A stretch of 32,864 bases of DNA, from contig NZ_JARWOJ010000069.1 in the NCBI RefSeq assembly GCF_029868625.1, positions 1-32,864 of the forward strand. Direction: 5' to 3'. This document shows, piece by piece, positions 8,054-16,819 of this stretch. The notes beneath the pieces were generated by a model, which searched no databases, was not told where the DNA came from, and was given only the letters and a program-made list of their open reading frames with translations. Numbering within the stretch: the stretch's first letter is position 1; every line of letters starts with the position of its first letter. This stretch comes from Nocardia neocaledoniensis. Its GTDB lineage: Bacteria; Actinomycetota; Actinomycetes; Mycobacteriales; Mycobacteriaceae. The position numbers were made by a program, and so were the translations under genes.

Positions 8054-8082
8054 TTGACCGGCGACCGGTCGGCGTTTACGCT
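8054..8082 (+). promoter_or_regulatory. Sigma-A-like promoter for the membrane/HTH gene
   Basis: TTGACC (8054-8059), a 17-base spacer and TACGCT (8077-8082) fit the housekeeping actinobacterial consensus. Predicted transcription start is near 8089, giving a ~53-base leader that contains the LexA-like half-sites. A small GC hairpin (GGGGTG/CACCCC, 8021-8036) just upstream could end transcription of the dehydrogenase. Confidence 0.6.
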
Positions 8083-8091
8083 CTCTGGCAA

Positions 8092-8123
8092 TCACACATA
8101 TGTTCGATAGTCCATATGTTCGA
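8092..8123 (+). promoter_or_regulatory. Tandem LexA (SOS-box)-like half-sites
   Basis: The 11-mer CATATGTTCGA occurs twice, at 8097-8107 and 8113-8123, 16 bases apart. The actinobacterial SOS box is TCGAAC-N4-GTTCGA. The site TCACACATATGTTCGA at 8092-8107 matches 10 of those 12 bases, and the second site (8108-8123) matches 9 of 12. Both fall just after the predicted transcription start, where a repressor would act. LexA control is inference. Confidence 0.4.
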
Positions 8124-8141
8124 GTGACCGGAAGGCGCCAG

Positions 8142-10397
8142 ATGTCCGACGAGCGGTCGATCGATGATGCCGTCAGCACGCCGAACACCGAGATCACGGC
8201 ACTCGCGCAGCAGGTCGCGACCGCGCGCGGCAAGCTCCCCCTCCAGCACGACACCGCCCTCTACGACGCGCTCTCCGACTCCGAGATCCGCGCCGAACGT
8301 GAACTCGCCGAATGGATTCGCGCCCAGCGCCGCAAGCAGCGCCGTCGCGCCGTCGCCGACGAACTCGCCGCCGAGAAACGGGACCGGCGCACCGGGGCGC
8401 TCATCCGCCGCACCGACGAGGCCGACGCGCGCTGGCATCGCAAGGCACTGGCCGCCCGCCGCCGGGTCTCCAGCGCCGATGCCCGGCTCGCGCAGCTCTA
8501 CCGCCGCGCGGAGTGGTCGTCGCGGGCGCTGATCGGCGTCGTCGTGCTCGGCATGGTGTGGGCCGGGGTCAACGTGCAGCACAACCTCGTCCCCAGCGGG
8601 GACATGAGCGATCCGCTGTACTGGCTCAGTTTCGGGATCGAGGCGATGATCTCGATCCCGATCATCACCATCATGGTCGCCGCCACCACCGCCGCCCGCT
8701 GGGGCCGCGAACTCGAACGCGGCAAGGTCCTGGTCTTCGAACTCGCCCTCCTCGGCACCACCGTCGCCCTCAACGCGGGCCCCCACCTGGCCGCCGGAGC
8801 CTGGGGCCGCGCGGCCGAATACTCGATCGCCCCGGTCATGGTCGGCGTCGTTATCTGGTTGCACGCCTGGGTTTCCGCACGCTACGCCCTGCTCATCGAG
8901 AGTGCGTCGGTGGAATTGCCCGGGGAGGTCGGCACGAGTTTCGCGCCGTCGGAACGGGTGTCGGAGGTTCGCGCCGTGCGGGAAACGGGTTCTGTTCTCG
9001 ACCAGGCGCTTTCGGCGGTTACCGCACCGTCGTCCGACCGGAGTTACGCGCCGACCGCGCAGGCGGCCGCCGAGCCCGCCCAGGCCGACACCGCGGTCCC
9101 GGATAGCGCTGCGGACCAGTCACCAACCGATCCGGCGGACGTCGCGACCGGCTCCGCGCCTGATGTCATCGGCGGAGCCGCGCCGATCATGGCCGACACC
9201 ACCAGCGCGCGTCAGGCAGTCAGCGCCGCAGCCGGTATCACCTCCCACACGGACGGCACCGGTCCTGACCATGCCGTCACGACCAACGCGAGCGGCGTCG
9301 CCACGTCGGCGACATCCGGGTCTACCGACGCCGTCGTCCCGTCCGACACAAGCGGCGTCGCAGCGTCGGCGGCATCCGGATCCACCGACGCCGTCGATAT
9401 TTCCACCGCGAGCCGCAGCGCCGCGGCGGACGACATGGCGACCCCGGCCGATGTTGACGGCGTCGCCTCCGGGTCCGAGGTGCTCGGTACGGACTCGACG
9501 AGTGCCAGTCCGCGCACCGGCGCAGTCGCCGATTCCTCGTTCGACGGTGCGGCTCGGGCGGTCGCCGAAGCCGATCTGGACTCCGTTGCCGCGGAGGATG
9601 TTTCGGAGCGTCCGGCGTCGGCCGATCAGCCTGCCGGAGAAGTCGTGGCACCCGCGCGGATCGAGCGCAAGCTCCCGGCCGGGCGTCATCCGTCGGTCGA
9701 CAAGGCGACCGCGCCGGGCACGCTCGAGCTGATCCACAAGGCGGCGGTCGATCACCGGCGCACCGCCGACTACGCCCGCACGAGCGGCGCCACCCCCACC
9801 GTGCGGCGAATACCGGCCACCGCCGCCGCCCAGGCCACAGCGGGCGCGGCCACCGGTACCGACCCGGTTCCCGAGGCGACGGCGCACGCCGGCTCCGTCG
9901 CCCGTGACCGCAACGGCGATACCGCGGCACCCGAGCCGGTGCACATCGATCCACAGCCGACGGCTGACGAGCCCGAACAGCTCACCCTCACGACCGAATT
10001 GGACGCCGTCCCGACTCGCACGGAGCCCGCGCCCGACCGGCAACTCGTGACGCCCGTGCCGAAGAAGCCGGCGACCGAGGTCGCGGCGGCCGACGCCAAG
10101 GACCTCCCGCGCGACGACGACGCGGCGGCACCCACCGAACCGCGCCTCGACAGCGACGACCTCACCCCCGACTACGACTTCGACGACGACAACGAAGTCC
10201 GCGCCCTGGCCCGCCAGATCGCCCACCGCAGCCCCCTGCGCCTGACCCTCGACCAGATCGAGGAAATCCTCGAACTCACCGACCAGTCCTGGTCGGCCCG
10301 CAGCATCGGCGCCGAGGTGGGCGTCTCCGGCACCACCGTCACCAACATCGTCGAATTCGCCCGAAAGATCCGCCAGCCCTACGCCTTCACCGGCTGA
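8142..10397 (+). CDS. Four-helix membrane protein (DUF2637-like) with disordered linker and C-terminal helix-turn-helix
   Basis: A 751-residue protein without a firm family name. Residues ~1-120 are charged and helical, very rich in Arg/Glu/Ala, and could form a coiled coil. Four hydrophobic segments follow (~128-146, ~160-184, ~195-212, ~227-244). Their layout recalls the DUF2637/Spd-type membrane region of actinomycete transfer proteins, but the match is by eye. Residues ~260-640 are a low-complexity Ala/Ser/Thr/Asp/Pro linker with an internal 20-residue repeat. The last ~50 residues (LTLDQIEEILELT ... SARSIGAEVGVSGTTVTNIVEFARKI) look like a helix-turn-helix. The start is the ATG at 8142, with GGAAGG six bases upstream, rather than the ATG at 8100, which lies in the LexA-like site. 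A membrane-tethered DNA binder is the plain inference. Confidence 0.6.
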   Translation: MSDERSIDDAVSTPNTEITALAQQVATARGKLPLQHDTALYDALSDSEIRAERELAEWIRAQRRKQRRRAVADELAAEKRDRRTGALIRRTDEADARWHRKALAARRRVSSADARLAQLYRRAEWSSRALIGVVVLGMVWAGVNVQHNLVPSGDMSDPLYWLSFGIEAMISIPIITIMVAATTAARWGRELERGKVLVFELALLGTTVALNAGPHLAAGAWGRAAEYSIAPVMVGVVIWLHAWVSARYALLIESASVELPGEVGTSFAPSERVSEVRAVRETGSVLDQALSAVTAPSSDRSYAPTAQAAAEPAQADTAVPDSAADQSPTDPADVATGSAPDVIGGAAPIMADTTSARQAVSAAAGITSHTDGTGPDHAVTTNASGVATSATSGSTDAVVPSDTSGVAASAASGSTDAVDISTASRSAAADDMATPADVDGVASGSEVLGTDSTSASPRTGAVADSSFDGAARAVAEADLDSVAAEDVSERPASADQPAGEVVAPARIERKLPAGRHPSVDKATAPGTLELIHKAAVDHRRTADYARTSGATPTVRRIPATAAAQATAGAATGTDPVPEATAHAGSVARDRNGDTAAPEPVHIDPQPTADEPEQLTLTTELDAVPTRTEPAPDRQLVTPVPKKPATEVAAADAKDLPRDDDAAAPTEPRLDSDDLTPDYDFDDDNEVRALARQIAHRSPLRLTLDQIEEILELTDQSWSARSIGAEVGVSGTTVTNIVEFARKIRQPYAFTG
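9291..9396 (+). repeat. Two-copy 60-bp-period coding repeat
   Basis: Positions 9291-9336 and 9351-9396 are identical at 41 of 46 bases. They encode the repeated SGVATSATSGSTDAV / SGVAASAASGSTDAV units in the linker of the membrane/HTH protein. Most differences are at synonymous or conservative sites, which suggests local duplication within a flexible region. Confidence 0.8.
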
Positions 10398-10477
10398 CCC
10401 CGACCGCAGCCGCTGTTTGCGATGTTCTGCCCCGGGTAGGCCCGGGATGAGAACCGCAATCGAGGAAAGGGGTTCCC

Positions 10478-10942
10478 GTGAGCACACTGGCCGCAACCGT
10501 GGATGTCGAGGTCCCGGTCCGCACCGCCTACAACCAGTGGACCCAGTTCGAGTCCTTCCCACAGTTCATGGAGGGCGTGGAGACGGTCCAGCAGCTCGAC
10601 GACCTGCACACGCACTGGCGTATTCATGTCGGCCCGTCGACCAGGGAGTTCGACGCCACGATCACCGAGCAGCACCCGGACGAGCGGGTCGCGTGGCGGT
10701 CCGACAGCGGACCCGATCACGCCGGTGTGATCACCTTCCATCGCCTGGACGACACCCACACCCGGGTCACCGCCCAGATGGACATCGACCCGGAGGGCTT
10801 CGTCGAGAACGCCGCCGACAAACTCGGTGTTCTCCAGCACCGGGTGAACGGCGACCTGCGACGGTTCAAGGAGTTCATCGAAGCGCACGGCCACGAGACC
10901 GGCGCCTGGCGCGGCGACGTCCCGCGCCCCGATGCCCGCTGA
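10478..10942 (+). CDS. SRPBCC (START-like) polyketide-cyclase/dehydrase family protein
   Basis: A 154-residue single-domain protein with the family opening ATVDVEVPVRTAYNQWTQFESFPQFMEGVE (first ~35 residues, a strand plus helix), beta strands through the middle (WRIHVG, REFDATITEQ, ERVAWRSD, GVITFHRLD, THTRVTAQMDI), and the long C-terminal helix (VLQHRVNGDLRRFKEFIEAHG). Such folds bind hydrophobic ligands in a deep pocket, and some act as cyclases or lipid carriers. No catalytic residue can be assigned. The GTG at 10478 has AAAGGGG 5 bases upstream. No neighbour gives a functional link. A terminator follows 28 bases after the stop. Confidence 0.82.
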   Translation: MSTLAATVDVEVPVRTAYNQWTQFESFPQFMEGVETVQQLDDLHTHWRIHVGPSTREFDATITEQHPDERVAWRSDSGPDHAGVITFHRLDDTHTRVTAQMDIDPEGFVENAADKLGVLQHRVNGDLRRFKEFIEAHGHETGAWRGDVPRPDAR

Positions 10943-10970
10943 CCGAGCCGGATTCCGAACCGGAACAACG

Positions 10971-11007
10971 ACGAAGGCCCGCTTCCCTCGGGGAAACGGG
11001 CCTTCGT
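10971..11007. terminator. Bidirectional hairpin terminator
   Basis: ACGAAGGCCCG (10971-10981) and CGGGCCTTCGT (10997-11007) are exact reverse complements, with a TTCCC/GGGAA inner pairing closing the loop. It lies between the plus-strand SRPBCC gene and the minus-strand end of the S10 operon, so it can stop both. No clear T-tract follows, as is usual in this group. Confidence 0.8.
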
Positions 11008-11038
11008 GCGTACGATCTCGATGGATCGAGGAGGGACC

Positions 11039-11308
11039 TTACTTGGCCTTCTCCAGGACCTCGACCAGACGCCAGCGCTTGGTGGCCGACAGCGGACGGG
11101 TCTCCATCAGCTGAACGCGGTCGCCGACGCCGGCGATCTCGTTCTCGTCATGCGCCTTCACCTTGGAGGTGGTGCGAATGATCTTGCCGTAGAGCTTGTG
11201 CCGGTGACGGTCTTCCAGCTCGACGACGATCGTCTTGTTCATCTTGTCCGAGACGACGTAGCCGCTGCGTACCTTGCGGCTGTTGCGCTCTTCCTTGTTC
11301 TCGCTCAT
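11039..11308 (-). CDS. rpsQ: 30S ribosomal protein S17
   Basis: An 89-residue primary 16S rRNA-binding protein of the small subunit. The family core is plain: [19 protein letters not shown], then [19 protein letters not shown] and the [28 protein letters not shown] ending. It is the last gene of the operon. Its ATG (11308) overlaps the rpmC stop in ATGA. Transcription probably ends at the hairpin about 30 bases downstream, so the rplN-led spc operon is not continuous with it. Confidence 0.97.
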   Translation of the reverse strand: MSENKEERNSRKVRSGYVVSDKMNKTIVVELEDRHRHKLYGKIIRTTSKVKAHDENEIAGVGDRVQLMETRPLSATKRWRLVEVLEKAK

Positions 11309-11544
11309 GCCGCGTCTCCCTTGCCAGCGGGTGCCGTGGCCAGGCCGAGCTCGCGCTCACGCATGACCGTGTAGATGCGCGCGATCTCGTGGCGGACGAC
11401 GCGCAGACGACGGTTGTTGTCGAGCTGACCCGTCGCCATCTGGAAGCGCAGGTTGAAAAGCTCTTCCTTGCTCTCGCGCAGTTTGGCCACGAGCTCTTCT
11501 TCGTTGAGCTCGCGGAGCTCTGCGGCCGGTGTTCCGGTAGCCAT
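11305..11544 (-). CDS. rpmC: 50S ribosomal protein L29
   Basis: A 79-residue large-subunit protein near the exit tunnel. The helical core [33 protein letters not shown] and the [18 protein letters not shown] helix are typical. It begins at the ATG at 11544, which shares one base with the rplP stop (TGATG). An upstream in-frame start would lie inside rplP and is rejected. The C-terminal extension [12 protein letters not shown] is short and actinobacterial in style. Confidence 0.96.
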   Translation of the reverse strand: MATGTPAAELRELNEEELVAKLRESKEELFNLRFQMATGQLDNNRRLRVVRHEIARIYTVMRERELGLATAPAGKGDAA

Positions 11545-11960
11545 CAGAACTGCTCCTCCCTGGTCACGATCCTGCACTTCATCGGGAGCTTGTGCATCGC
11601 GCGGCGCAGGGCCTCGCGAGCGATCTCCTCATTCGGGTAAGACATCTCGAACATGACCCGACCGGGCTTCACGTTCGCGACCCACCACTCCGGCGAACCC
11701 TTACCGGAACCCATGCGGGTCTCGGCAGGCTTCTTGGTGAGCGGGCGGTCGGGGTAGATGTTGATCCAGATCTTGCCGCCACGCTTGATGTGGCGGGTCA
11801 TCGCGATACGCGCCGACTCGATCTGACGGTTGGTGACGTAGGCGGGCTCGAGAGCCTGGATGCCGTACTCACCGAACGCCACCGCGGTGCCGCCCTTGGA
11901 CATGCCGGAGCGGGACGGGTGGTGCTGCTTGCGGTGCTTGACGCGACGGGGCATCAGCAT
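11544..11960 (-). CDS. rplP: 50S ribosomal protein L16
   Basis: A 138-residue protein that helps form the A-site region of the 50S subunit. The N-terminus [19 protein letters not shown] is diagnostic, as are the [18 protein letters not shown] block and [22 protein letters not shown]. The arginine used for hydroxylation in other species lies in this last region. It starts 3 bases after the rpsC stop and overlaps rpmC by one base. Normal length, nothing unusual. Confidence 0.97.
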   Translation of the reverse strand: MLMPRRVKHRKQHHPSRSGMSKGGTAVAFGEYGIQALEPAYVTNRQIESARIAMTRHIKRGGKIWINIYPDRPLTKKPAETRMGSGKGSPEWWVANVKPGRVMFEMSYPNEEIAREALRRAMHKLPMKCRIVTREEQF

Positions 11961-11963
11961 GCG

Positions 11964-12758
<795 letters not shown>

Positions 12759-13172
12759 TTACTTTGCCCCTCCCTTCCGGCGGCTACGAGTGGCAGCGCC
12801 GGCAGTGGGCACGCTCTCGACCTCGATGGTGATGTGGCTGGTGCGCTTGCGGATCCGGAACGCGCGGCCCTGGGCCCGCGGCTGGAAACGCTTCATGGTG
12901 GCACCCTCGTCGACGAACGCGGTCGAGATGACCAGGGTGGCCGGGTTCAGGCCGAGGTTGTTCTCGGCGTTCGCCGCGGCGCTGGCCACGACCTTGGCGA
13001 CCGGCTCGCTCGCGGCCTGCGGCGCGAACTTCAGGATCGCCAGGGCGTCCTCGACGCGCTTGCCGCGGACCAGGTCCACGACGCGACGCGCCTTCATCGG
13101 GGTGACCCGCACGTGCTTAGCGGTAGCGCGGGCAGTCGGGTTCTGAACCGTTTCGGTGTTGGTTTCAGTCAT
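12759..13172 (-). CDS. rplV: 50S ribosomal protein L22
   Basis: A 137-residue protein lining the exit tunnel. The core begins [32 protein letters not shown], with the beta-hairpin region [27 protein letters not shown] that reaches into the tunnel, where macrolide-resistance changes occur in other bacteria; no such change is evident here. The C-terminus is a basic tail (RSRRKGGAK). Its ATG overlaps the rpsS stop in ATGA. Confidence 0.97.
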   Translation of the reverse strand: MTETNTETVQNPTARATAKHVRVTPMKARRVVDLVRGKRVEDALAILKFAPQAASEPVAKVVASAAANAENNLGLNPATLVISTAFVDEGATMKRFQPRAQGRAFRIRKRTSHITIEVESVPTAGAATRSRRKGGAK

Positions 13173-13450
13173 CGCCGCTTGCTCTTCCGGTCGTCCTTGA
13201 CGTGGCTCTTGAACGTCCTGGTCGGCGCGAACTCACCGAGCTTGTGGCCGACCATGTTGTCCGACACGAACACCGGGACATGCTTGCGACCGTCGTGGAC
13301 GGCGAAAGTGTGGCCGATGAAATCGGGGATGATGGTCGAGCGACGCGACCAGGTCTTGATGACCTGCTTCGTGCCCTTCTCGTTCTGCACGTCCACCTTC
13401 GCGAGGAGGTGGTCGTCGACGAACGGGCCCTTCTTGAGGCTGCGTGGCAT
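13169..13450 (-). CDS. rpsS: 30S ribosomal protein S19
   Basis: A 93-residue small-subunit head protein. [15 protein letters not shown] is the standard N-terminus and the core [50 protein letters not shown] is fully conserved. It has a strong ribosome site (GGAGGAGGT, 5 bases before the ATG), in line with the short 14-base gap from rplB. It overlaps rplV by four bases. Confidence 0.97.
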   Translation of the reverse strand: MPRSLKKGPFVDDHLLAKVDVQNEKGTKQVIKTWSRRSTIIPDFIGHTFAVHDGRKHVPVFVSDNMVGHKLGEFAPTRTFKSHVKDDRKSKRR

Positions 13451-13464
13451 TTCTTACCTCCTCC

Positions 13465-14301
13465 TTAGCGCTTCTTGCCGGTCTTGCGGCGGCGGACGAT
13501 GAGCTTGTCGCTCGGGCGGTTGGGCTTGCGGGTGCGGCCCTCAGGCTGACCCCACGGGGAGACCGGGTGGCGACCACCGGAGGTCTTACCCTCACCACCA
13601 CCGTGCGGGTGGTCGACCGGGTTCATGACGACACCACGGACGGTGGGACGGCGGCCCTTCCAGCGCATACGGCCGGCCTTGCCCCAGTTGATGTTCGACT
13701 GCTCGGCGTTGCCGACCTCGCCGACGGTGGCGCGGCAGCGCACGTCGACACGGCGGATTTCACCGGAGGGCATACGCAGGGTCGCGTACGGCCCTTCCTT
13801 GCCCAGCAGCTGGATGCTCATGCCCGCGGCACGGGCCATCTTGGCGCCGCCACCCGGACGCAGCTCCACGTTGTGGATCGTGGTACCGGTCGGGATGTTG
13901 CGCAGCGGCAGGTTGTTGCCCGGCTTGATGTCGGCCGTGGGGCCGGACTCGATCGGGCTACCCTGCTGGATGCCCTTCGGCGCGATGATGTAGCGCTTCT
14001 CGCCGTCGGCGTAGTGCAGCAGTGCGATGTTGGCGGTGCGGTTCGGGTCGTACTCGATGTGCGCGACCTTGGCCGGGATGCCGTCCTTGTCCAGGCGACG
14101 GAAGTCGATCAGACGGTAGGCACGCTTGTGACCGCCACCGCGGTGACGCGTGGTGATGCGACCGTGCGCGTTACGACCACCGGACTTGGTGAGCGGGCGC
14201 AGCAGCGACTTCTCCGGCGTCGACCGGGTGATCTCGGCGAAGTCCGAGACGCTGGAGCCACGACGGCCCGGCGTTGTCGGCTTGTACTTACGGATTGCCA
14301 T
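13465..14301 (-). CDS. rplB: 50S ribosomal protein L2
   Basis: A 278-residue protein next to the peptidyl-transferase centre. [17 protein letters not shown] opens it, followed by [17 protein letters not shown] and the conserved C-terminal [19 protein letters not shown] with the functionally important histidine, then the basic tail [13 protein letters not shown]. Standard length for the group. Preceded by an AGAGAAG ribosome site and a 33-base gap from rplW. Confidence 0.98.
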   Translation of the reverse strand: MAIRKYKPTTPGRRGSSVSDFAEITRSTPEKSLLRPLTKSGGRNAHGRITTRHRGGGHKRAYRLIDFRRLDKDGIPAKVAHIEYDPNRTANIALLHYADGEKRYIIAPKGIQQGSPIESGPTADIKPGNNLPLRNIPTGTTIHNVELRPGGGAKMARAAGMSIQLLGKEGPYATLRMPSGEIRRVDVRCRATVGEVGNAEQSNINWGKAGRMRWKGRRPTVRGVVMNPVDHPHGGGEGKTSGGRHPVSPWGQPEGRTRKPNRPSDKLIVRRRKTGKKR

Positions 14302-14334
14302 GAGTTCTTCTCTACTTTCTGGATGACCAGCCGC

Positions 14335-14640
14335 TTACGCGACCGGGCCTCCGAAGATCTCGATGGGCTTGCTGTCGGCCGAGATGGTCACGAGCGCGCG
14401 CTTGGTGTCCTTGCGCTTGCCGTAACCGAAGCGGGTCCGCTTGCGCTTGCCCTGACGGTTGGCGGTGTTGACGCTGGTGACCTTGACGCCGAAGACCTTC
14501 TCGACGGCGATCTTGATCTGCGTCTTGTTCGAATCCGGGTGCACCAGGAAGGTGTAGGTGCCTTCCTCGATCAGTCCGTAGGACTTCTCCGAGATGACCG
14601 GTGCGAGCAGGATGTCGCGGGGGTCGGCGATGGTGCTCAC
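14335..14640 (-). CDS. rplW: 50S ribosomal protein L23
   Basis: A 101-residue protein at the tunnel exit, a docking point for signal recognition particle and trigger factor. The core reads [28 protein letters not shown], then [22 protein letters not shown] and the basic loop [23 protein letters not shown]. The GTG at 14640 is chosen: it overlaps the rplD stop in GTGA, and the longer in-frame version is rplD read out of frame. Confidence 0.96.
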   Translation of the reverse strand: MSTIADPRDILLAPVISEKSYGLIEEGTYTFLVHPDSNKTQIKIAVEKVFGVKVTSVNTANRQGKRKRTRFGYGKRKDTKRALVTISADSKPIEIFGGPVA

Positions 14641-15311
14641 TTGCTCTCCTCCTGGGCCGCCTCGGCGGGACCGTGAACGAAGGCGTTCAGGGCCTCGACG
14701 CTGAACACCACGTCGTCGCTGTTGAGCACGTCGTAGGTGTTGAGCTGATCCGGGGCGATCGGCAGCACGTTCTGCAGGTTCGCCACGCTCTTCCACGCGG
14801 CGACGTCCTCGCGACCGACGACGACCAGGAACTTCTTGCGGTCCGACAGCTCGGACAGGAAGCTCTGGGCCGACTTGGTCGACGGGGTCTGACCCGCGAC
14901 CAGCTCGGAGATCACGTGGATGCGCTCGTTGCGGGCCCGGTCGGACAGGGCGCCACGCAGGGCGGCGGCCTTCATCTTCTTGGGGGTCCGCTGGCTGTAG
15001 TCACGCGGCTGCGGGCCGTGGACGGTGCCACCGCCGGCGAACTGCGGCGCACGGGTCGAACCCTGGCGGGCGCGGCCGGTGCCCTTCTGGCGGTACGGCT
15101 TCTTGCCACCACCGGAGACCTGACCACGAGTCTTCGTGGCGTGGGTGCCCTGGCGAGCGGCGGCCAGCTGCGCGATGACGACCTGGTGCATCAGCGCGAC
15201 GTTGGCGGTCACGTCGAAGATCTCCGCGGGGAGTTCGACGGTGCCTTCGGTCTTGCCGCCTGCGGCCTTCACGGTCAGCGTCAGGTTGGCCTTCTTGTCG
15301 AGGCTGGTCAT
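14637..15311 (-). CDS. rplD: 50S ribosomal protein L4
   Basis: A 224-residue protein with a tunnel-lining loop. The loop region [46 protein letters not shown] (~55-100) is the family hallmark, followed by the globular part with [14 protein letters not shown]. In Escherichia coli L4 also represses its operon through the S10 leader; this is not established for actinobacteria. The start overlaps the rplC stop in ATGA. Confidence 0.97.
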   Translation of the reverse strand: MTSLDKKANLTLTVKAAGGKTEGTVELPAEIFDVTANVALMHQVVIAQLAAARQGTHATKTRGQVSGGGKKPYRQKGTGRARQGSTRAPQFAGGGTVHGPQPRDYSQRTPKKMKAAALRGALSDRARNERIHVISELVAGQTPSTKSAQSFLSELSDRKKFLVVVGREDVAAWKSVANLQNVLPIAPDQLNTYDVLNSDDVVFSVEALNAFVHGPAEAAQEESK

Positions 15312-15973
15312 GCGTGCGCACCACCCTTCACGGCGCTCTTGACGATCACGACGTTGCCCTTGCGGCCCGGGATGGCACCCTTGACCAGGAGCAGGCCGTT
15401 CTCGGCGTCGACCTTGTGAACCGAGAGGTTCTGCGTGGTGACGCGTTCCTTACCCATACGACCCGACATGCGCATGCCCTTGAACACGCGGCCGGGGGTG
15501 GCGCAGCCACCGATGGAGCCGGGGCGACGGTGCACAGCCTGCGCACCGTGCGAGGCGCCCTGACCGGCGAAGCCGTGACGCTTCATGGTGCCGGCGAAGC
15601 CCTTGCCCTTGCTGATGCCGGTCACGTCGACGTAGGTGCCCTCTTCGAACACGTCGGCGGAGAGCTCCTGGCCGACCTCGAAGGTGGAGGCGTCGGCGAC
15701 GCGGATCTCGGTGACGTGGCGGCGCGGGGTGACACCGGCCTTGGCGAACTGGCCGGCGTCCGGCTTGTTCACCTTGCGCGGGTCGATGGCGCCGAAAGCG
15801 ATCTGGACGGCCGAGTAGCCGTCGCGCTCCACGGTGCGGATCTGGGTGACCACGTTCGGGCCCGCCTTGATGACGGTGACCGGGACGACGCGGTTCTTCT
15901 CGTCGAAGACCTGGGTCATGCCGAGCTTGGTGCCCAGGATGCCGGCTGCGGGCCGGTTCTTGTTGTCAGTCAT
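15308..15973 (-). CDS. rplC: 50S ribosomal protein L3
   Basis: A 221-residue protein reaching the peptidyl-transferase centre. [25 protein letters not shown] is the standard opening, [22 protein letters not shown] (~130-150) and the [18 protein letters not shown] block follow. Two starts are possible: the ATG at 15973, taken here with a GGGGAC upstream, or a GTG at 15991 that overlaps the rpsJ stop in GTGA like several other junctions in the operon. The latter adds six residues. Confidence 0.95.
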   Translation of the reverse strand: MTDNKNRPAAGILGTKLGMTQVFDEKNRVVPVTVIKAGPNVVTQIRTVERDGYSAVQIAFGAIDPRKVNKPDAGQFAKAGVTPRRHVTEIRVADASTFEVGQELSADVFEEGTYVDVTGISKGKGFAGTMKRHGFAGQGASHGAQAVHRRPGSIGGCATPGRVFKGMRMSGRMGKERVTTQNLSVHKVDAENGLLLVKGAIPGRKGNVVIVKSAVKGGAHA

Positions 15974-15987
15974 ATCTCGAGTCCCCG

Positions 15988-16293
15988 TCACTGAATGTTG
16001 ACGTCGACGCTGGCCGGCAGGTCGATGCGCATGAGCGCGTCGACCGTCTTCGGCGTCGGGTCGAGGATGTCGATGAGGCGCTTGTGCGTACGCATCTCGA
16101 AGTGTTCGCGCGAGTCCTTGTACTTGTGCGGCGAACGGATGACGCAGTACACGTTCTTCTCGGTGGGCAACGGCACAGGCCCGACCACACGGGCGCCAGT
16201 GCGGGTCACCGTCTCCACGATCTTGCGCGCAGACGCGTCGATCGCCTCGTGGTCATAGGCCTTGAGCCTGATGCGGATCTTTTGTCCCGCCAC
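15988..16293 (-). CDS. rpsJ: 30S ribosomal protein S10, first gene of the operon
   Basis: A 101-residue protein of the small-subunit head that also acts in antitermination as NusE. The sequence is highly conserved: [40 protein letters not shown] and the loop [23 protein letters not shown], where tetracycline-class resistance changes are known in other species; none is evident here. It starts with GTG at 16293 after an AAGGAC ribosome site. A leader of ~340 bases precedes it. Confidence 0.97.
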   Translation of the reverse strand: MAGQKIRIRLKAYDHEAIDASARKIVETVTRTGARVVGPVPLPTEKNVYCVIRSPHKYKDSREHFEMRTHKRLIDILDPTPKTVDALMRIDLPASVDVNIQ

Positions 16294-16636
16294 GCTAAGT
16301 GTCCTTTTCTCCGCTTTCCTTCGTGGTCACAGGAGCTGGCTCCTGCACCACCCTCATTTGCACAGCCCGAACACACGAAGATCTCAGTCTGGAGACCGCG
16401 ACCGGGCACCGCCCGATCCTCGCCGCTGTTCATCTGTCATGGTTCTCCGGTCCACGCGGTCGGGCGTGTCGCCTTTTCGCTCATTCCTCAGCCCCGGTCA
16501 GTTGCTCACCTTGGCCTGGAACGGTGGTTCCGGACGTATCCACCCCGGCGAACCAGGGGGATACAAACTACTGCTCGCCTCAAGCGACCCGCCTCCTCCG
16601 AGGAGAAGACATGATCCTGTGAAAGGCAACCCGAAC

Positions 16637-16666
16637 AGTATGCACCATGCCGTCGGCGGTCTTCAA
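16637..16666 (-). promoter_or_regulatory. Predicted S10 operon promoter
   Basis: On the minus strand TTGAAG (16661-16666), an 18-base spacer and CATACT (16637-16642) make a reasonable housekeeping promoter; the start site would be near 16630, about 337 bases upstream of rpsJ. Other weaker -10-like sequences exist nearer the gene (for example around 16561-16570). Confidence 0.45.
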
Positions 16667-16795
16667 ATCGGGGGTCATGAGGTATCGATCACGCCTCGAA
16701 GGGCCTTCTACCTGGACCGCACCGCCGATCGAGCTGTGCCGACCAATGGTAGCTGGCGCGCCCCCACCTCCCCGCCGGGGCGGGTTCCCCGCTAC

Positions 16796-16811
16796 CTTAC
16801 TTTTGAGTAAG
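16796..16811. promoter_or_regulatory. 16-bp palindrome overlapping a leaderless promoter
   Basis: CTTACT and AGTAAG are exact reverse complements around TTTG. The right arm overlaps a TAAGAT -10 element (16808-16813) that ends 6 bases before the ATG at 16820. Short AGTAA/TTACT palindromes of this type are typical TetR-family operators in actinobacterial lipid genes. The regulator itself is not identified; no TetR gene is adjacent. Confidence 0.6.
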
Positions 16812-16819
16812 ATACGGGA

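Larger units (their letters stand above)
16294..16819. other. Intergenic region with S10 operon leader and two divergent promoters
   Basis: This 526-base gap has no credible gene. On the minus strand it holds the predicted S10 promoter (16637-16666) and a long leader with two small hairpins: CAGGAGC/GCTCCTG at 16330-16345 and CTGGAAC/GTTCCGG at 16516-16533. On the plus side it holds GGTAGC/GCTACC (16748-16753 and 16791-16796) flanking a GC-rich stretch and then the operator of the hotdog gene. A short minus-strand frame (16206-16433) runs into rpsJ and has no gene-like character. Confidence 0.6.

Noticed and set aside
8100..8141. Upstream ATG start for the membrane/HTH protein
   Set aside because: It lies in the LexA-like site without a ribosome site; the ATG at 8142 has GGAAGG at good spacing.
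8142..10397. Remnant of an integrative or conjugative element
   Set aside because: Only the DUF2637-like membrane region hints at this. No integrase, attachment repeats, tRNA target, replication or transfer genes are visible.
16206..16433. 75-residue leader frame before rpsJ
   Set aside because: It runs into rpsJ in another frame, has no ribosome site and no coding-like pattern; not enough to call a leader peptide.
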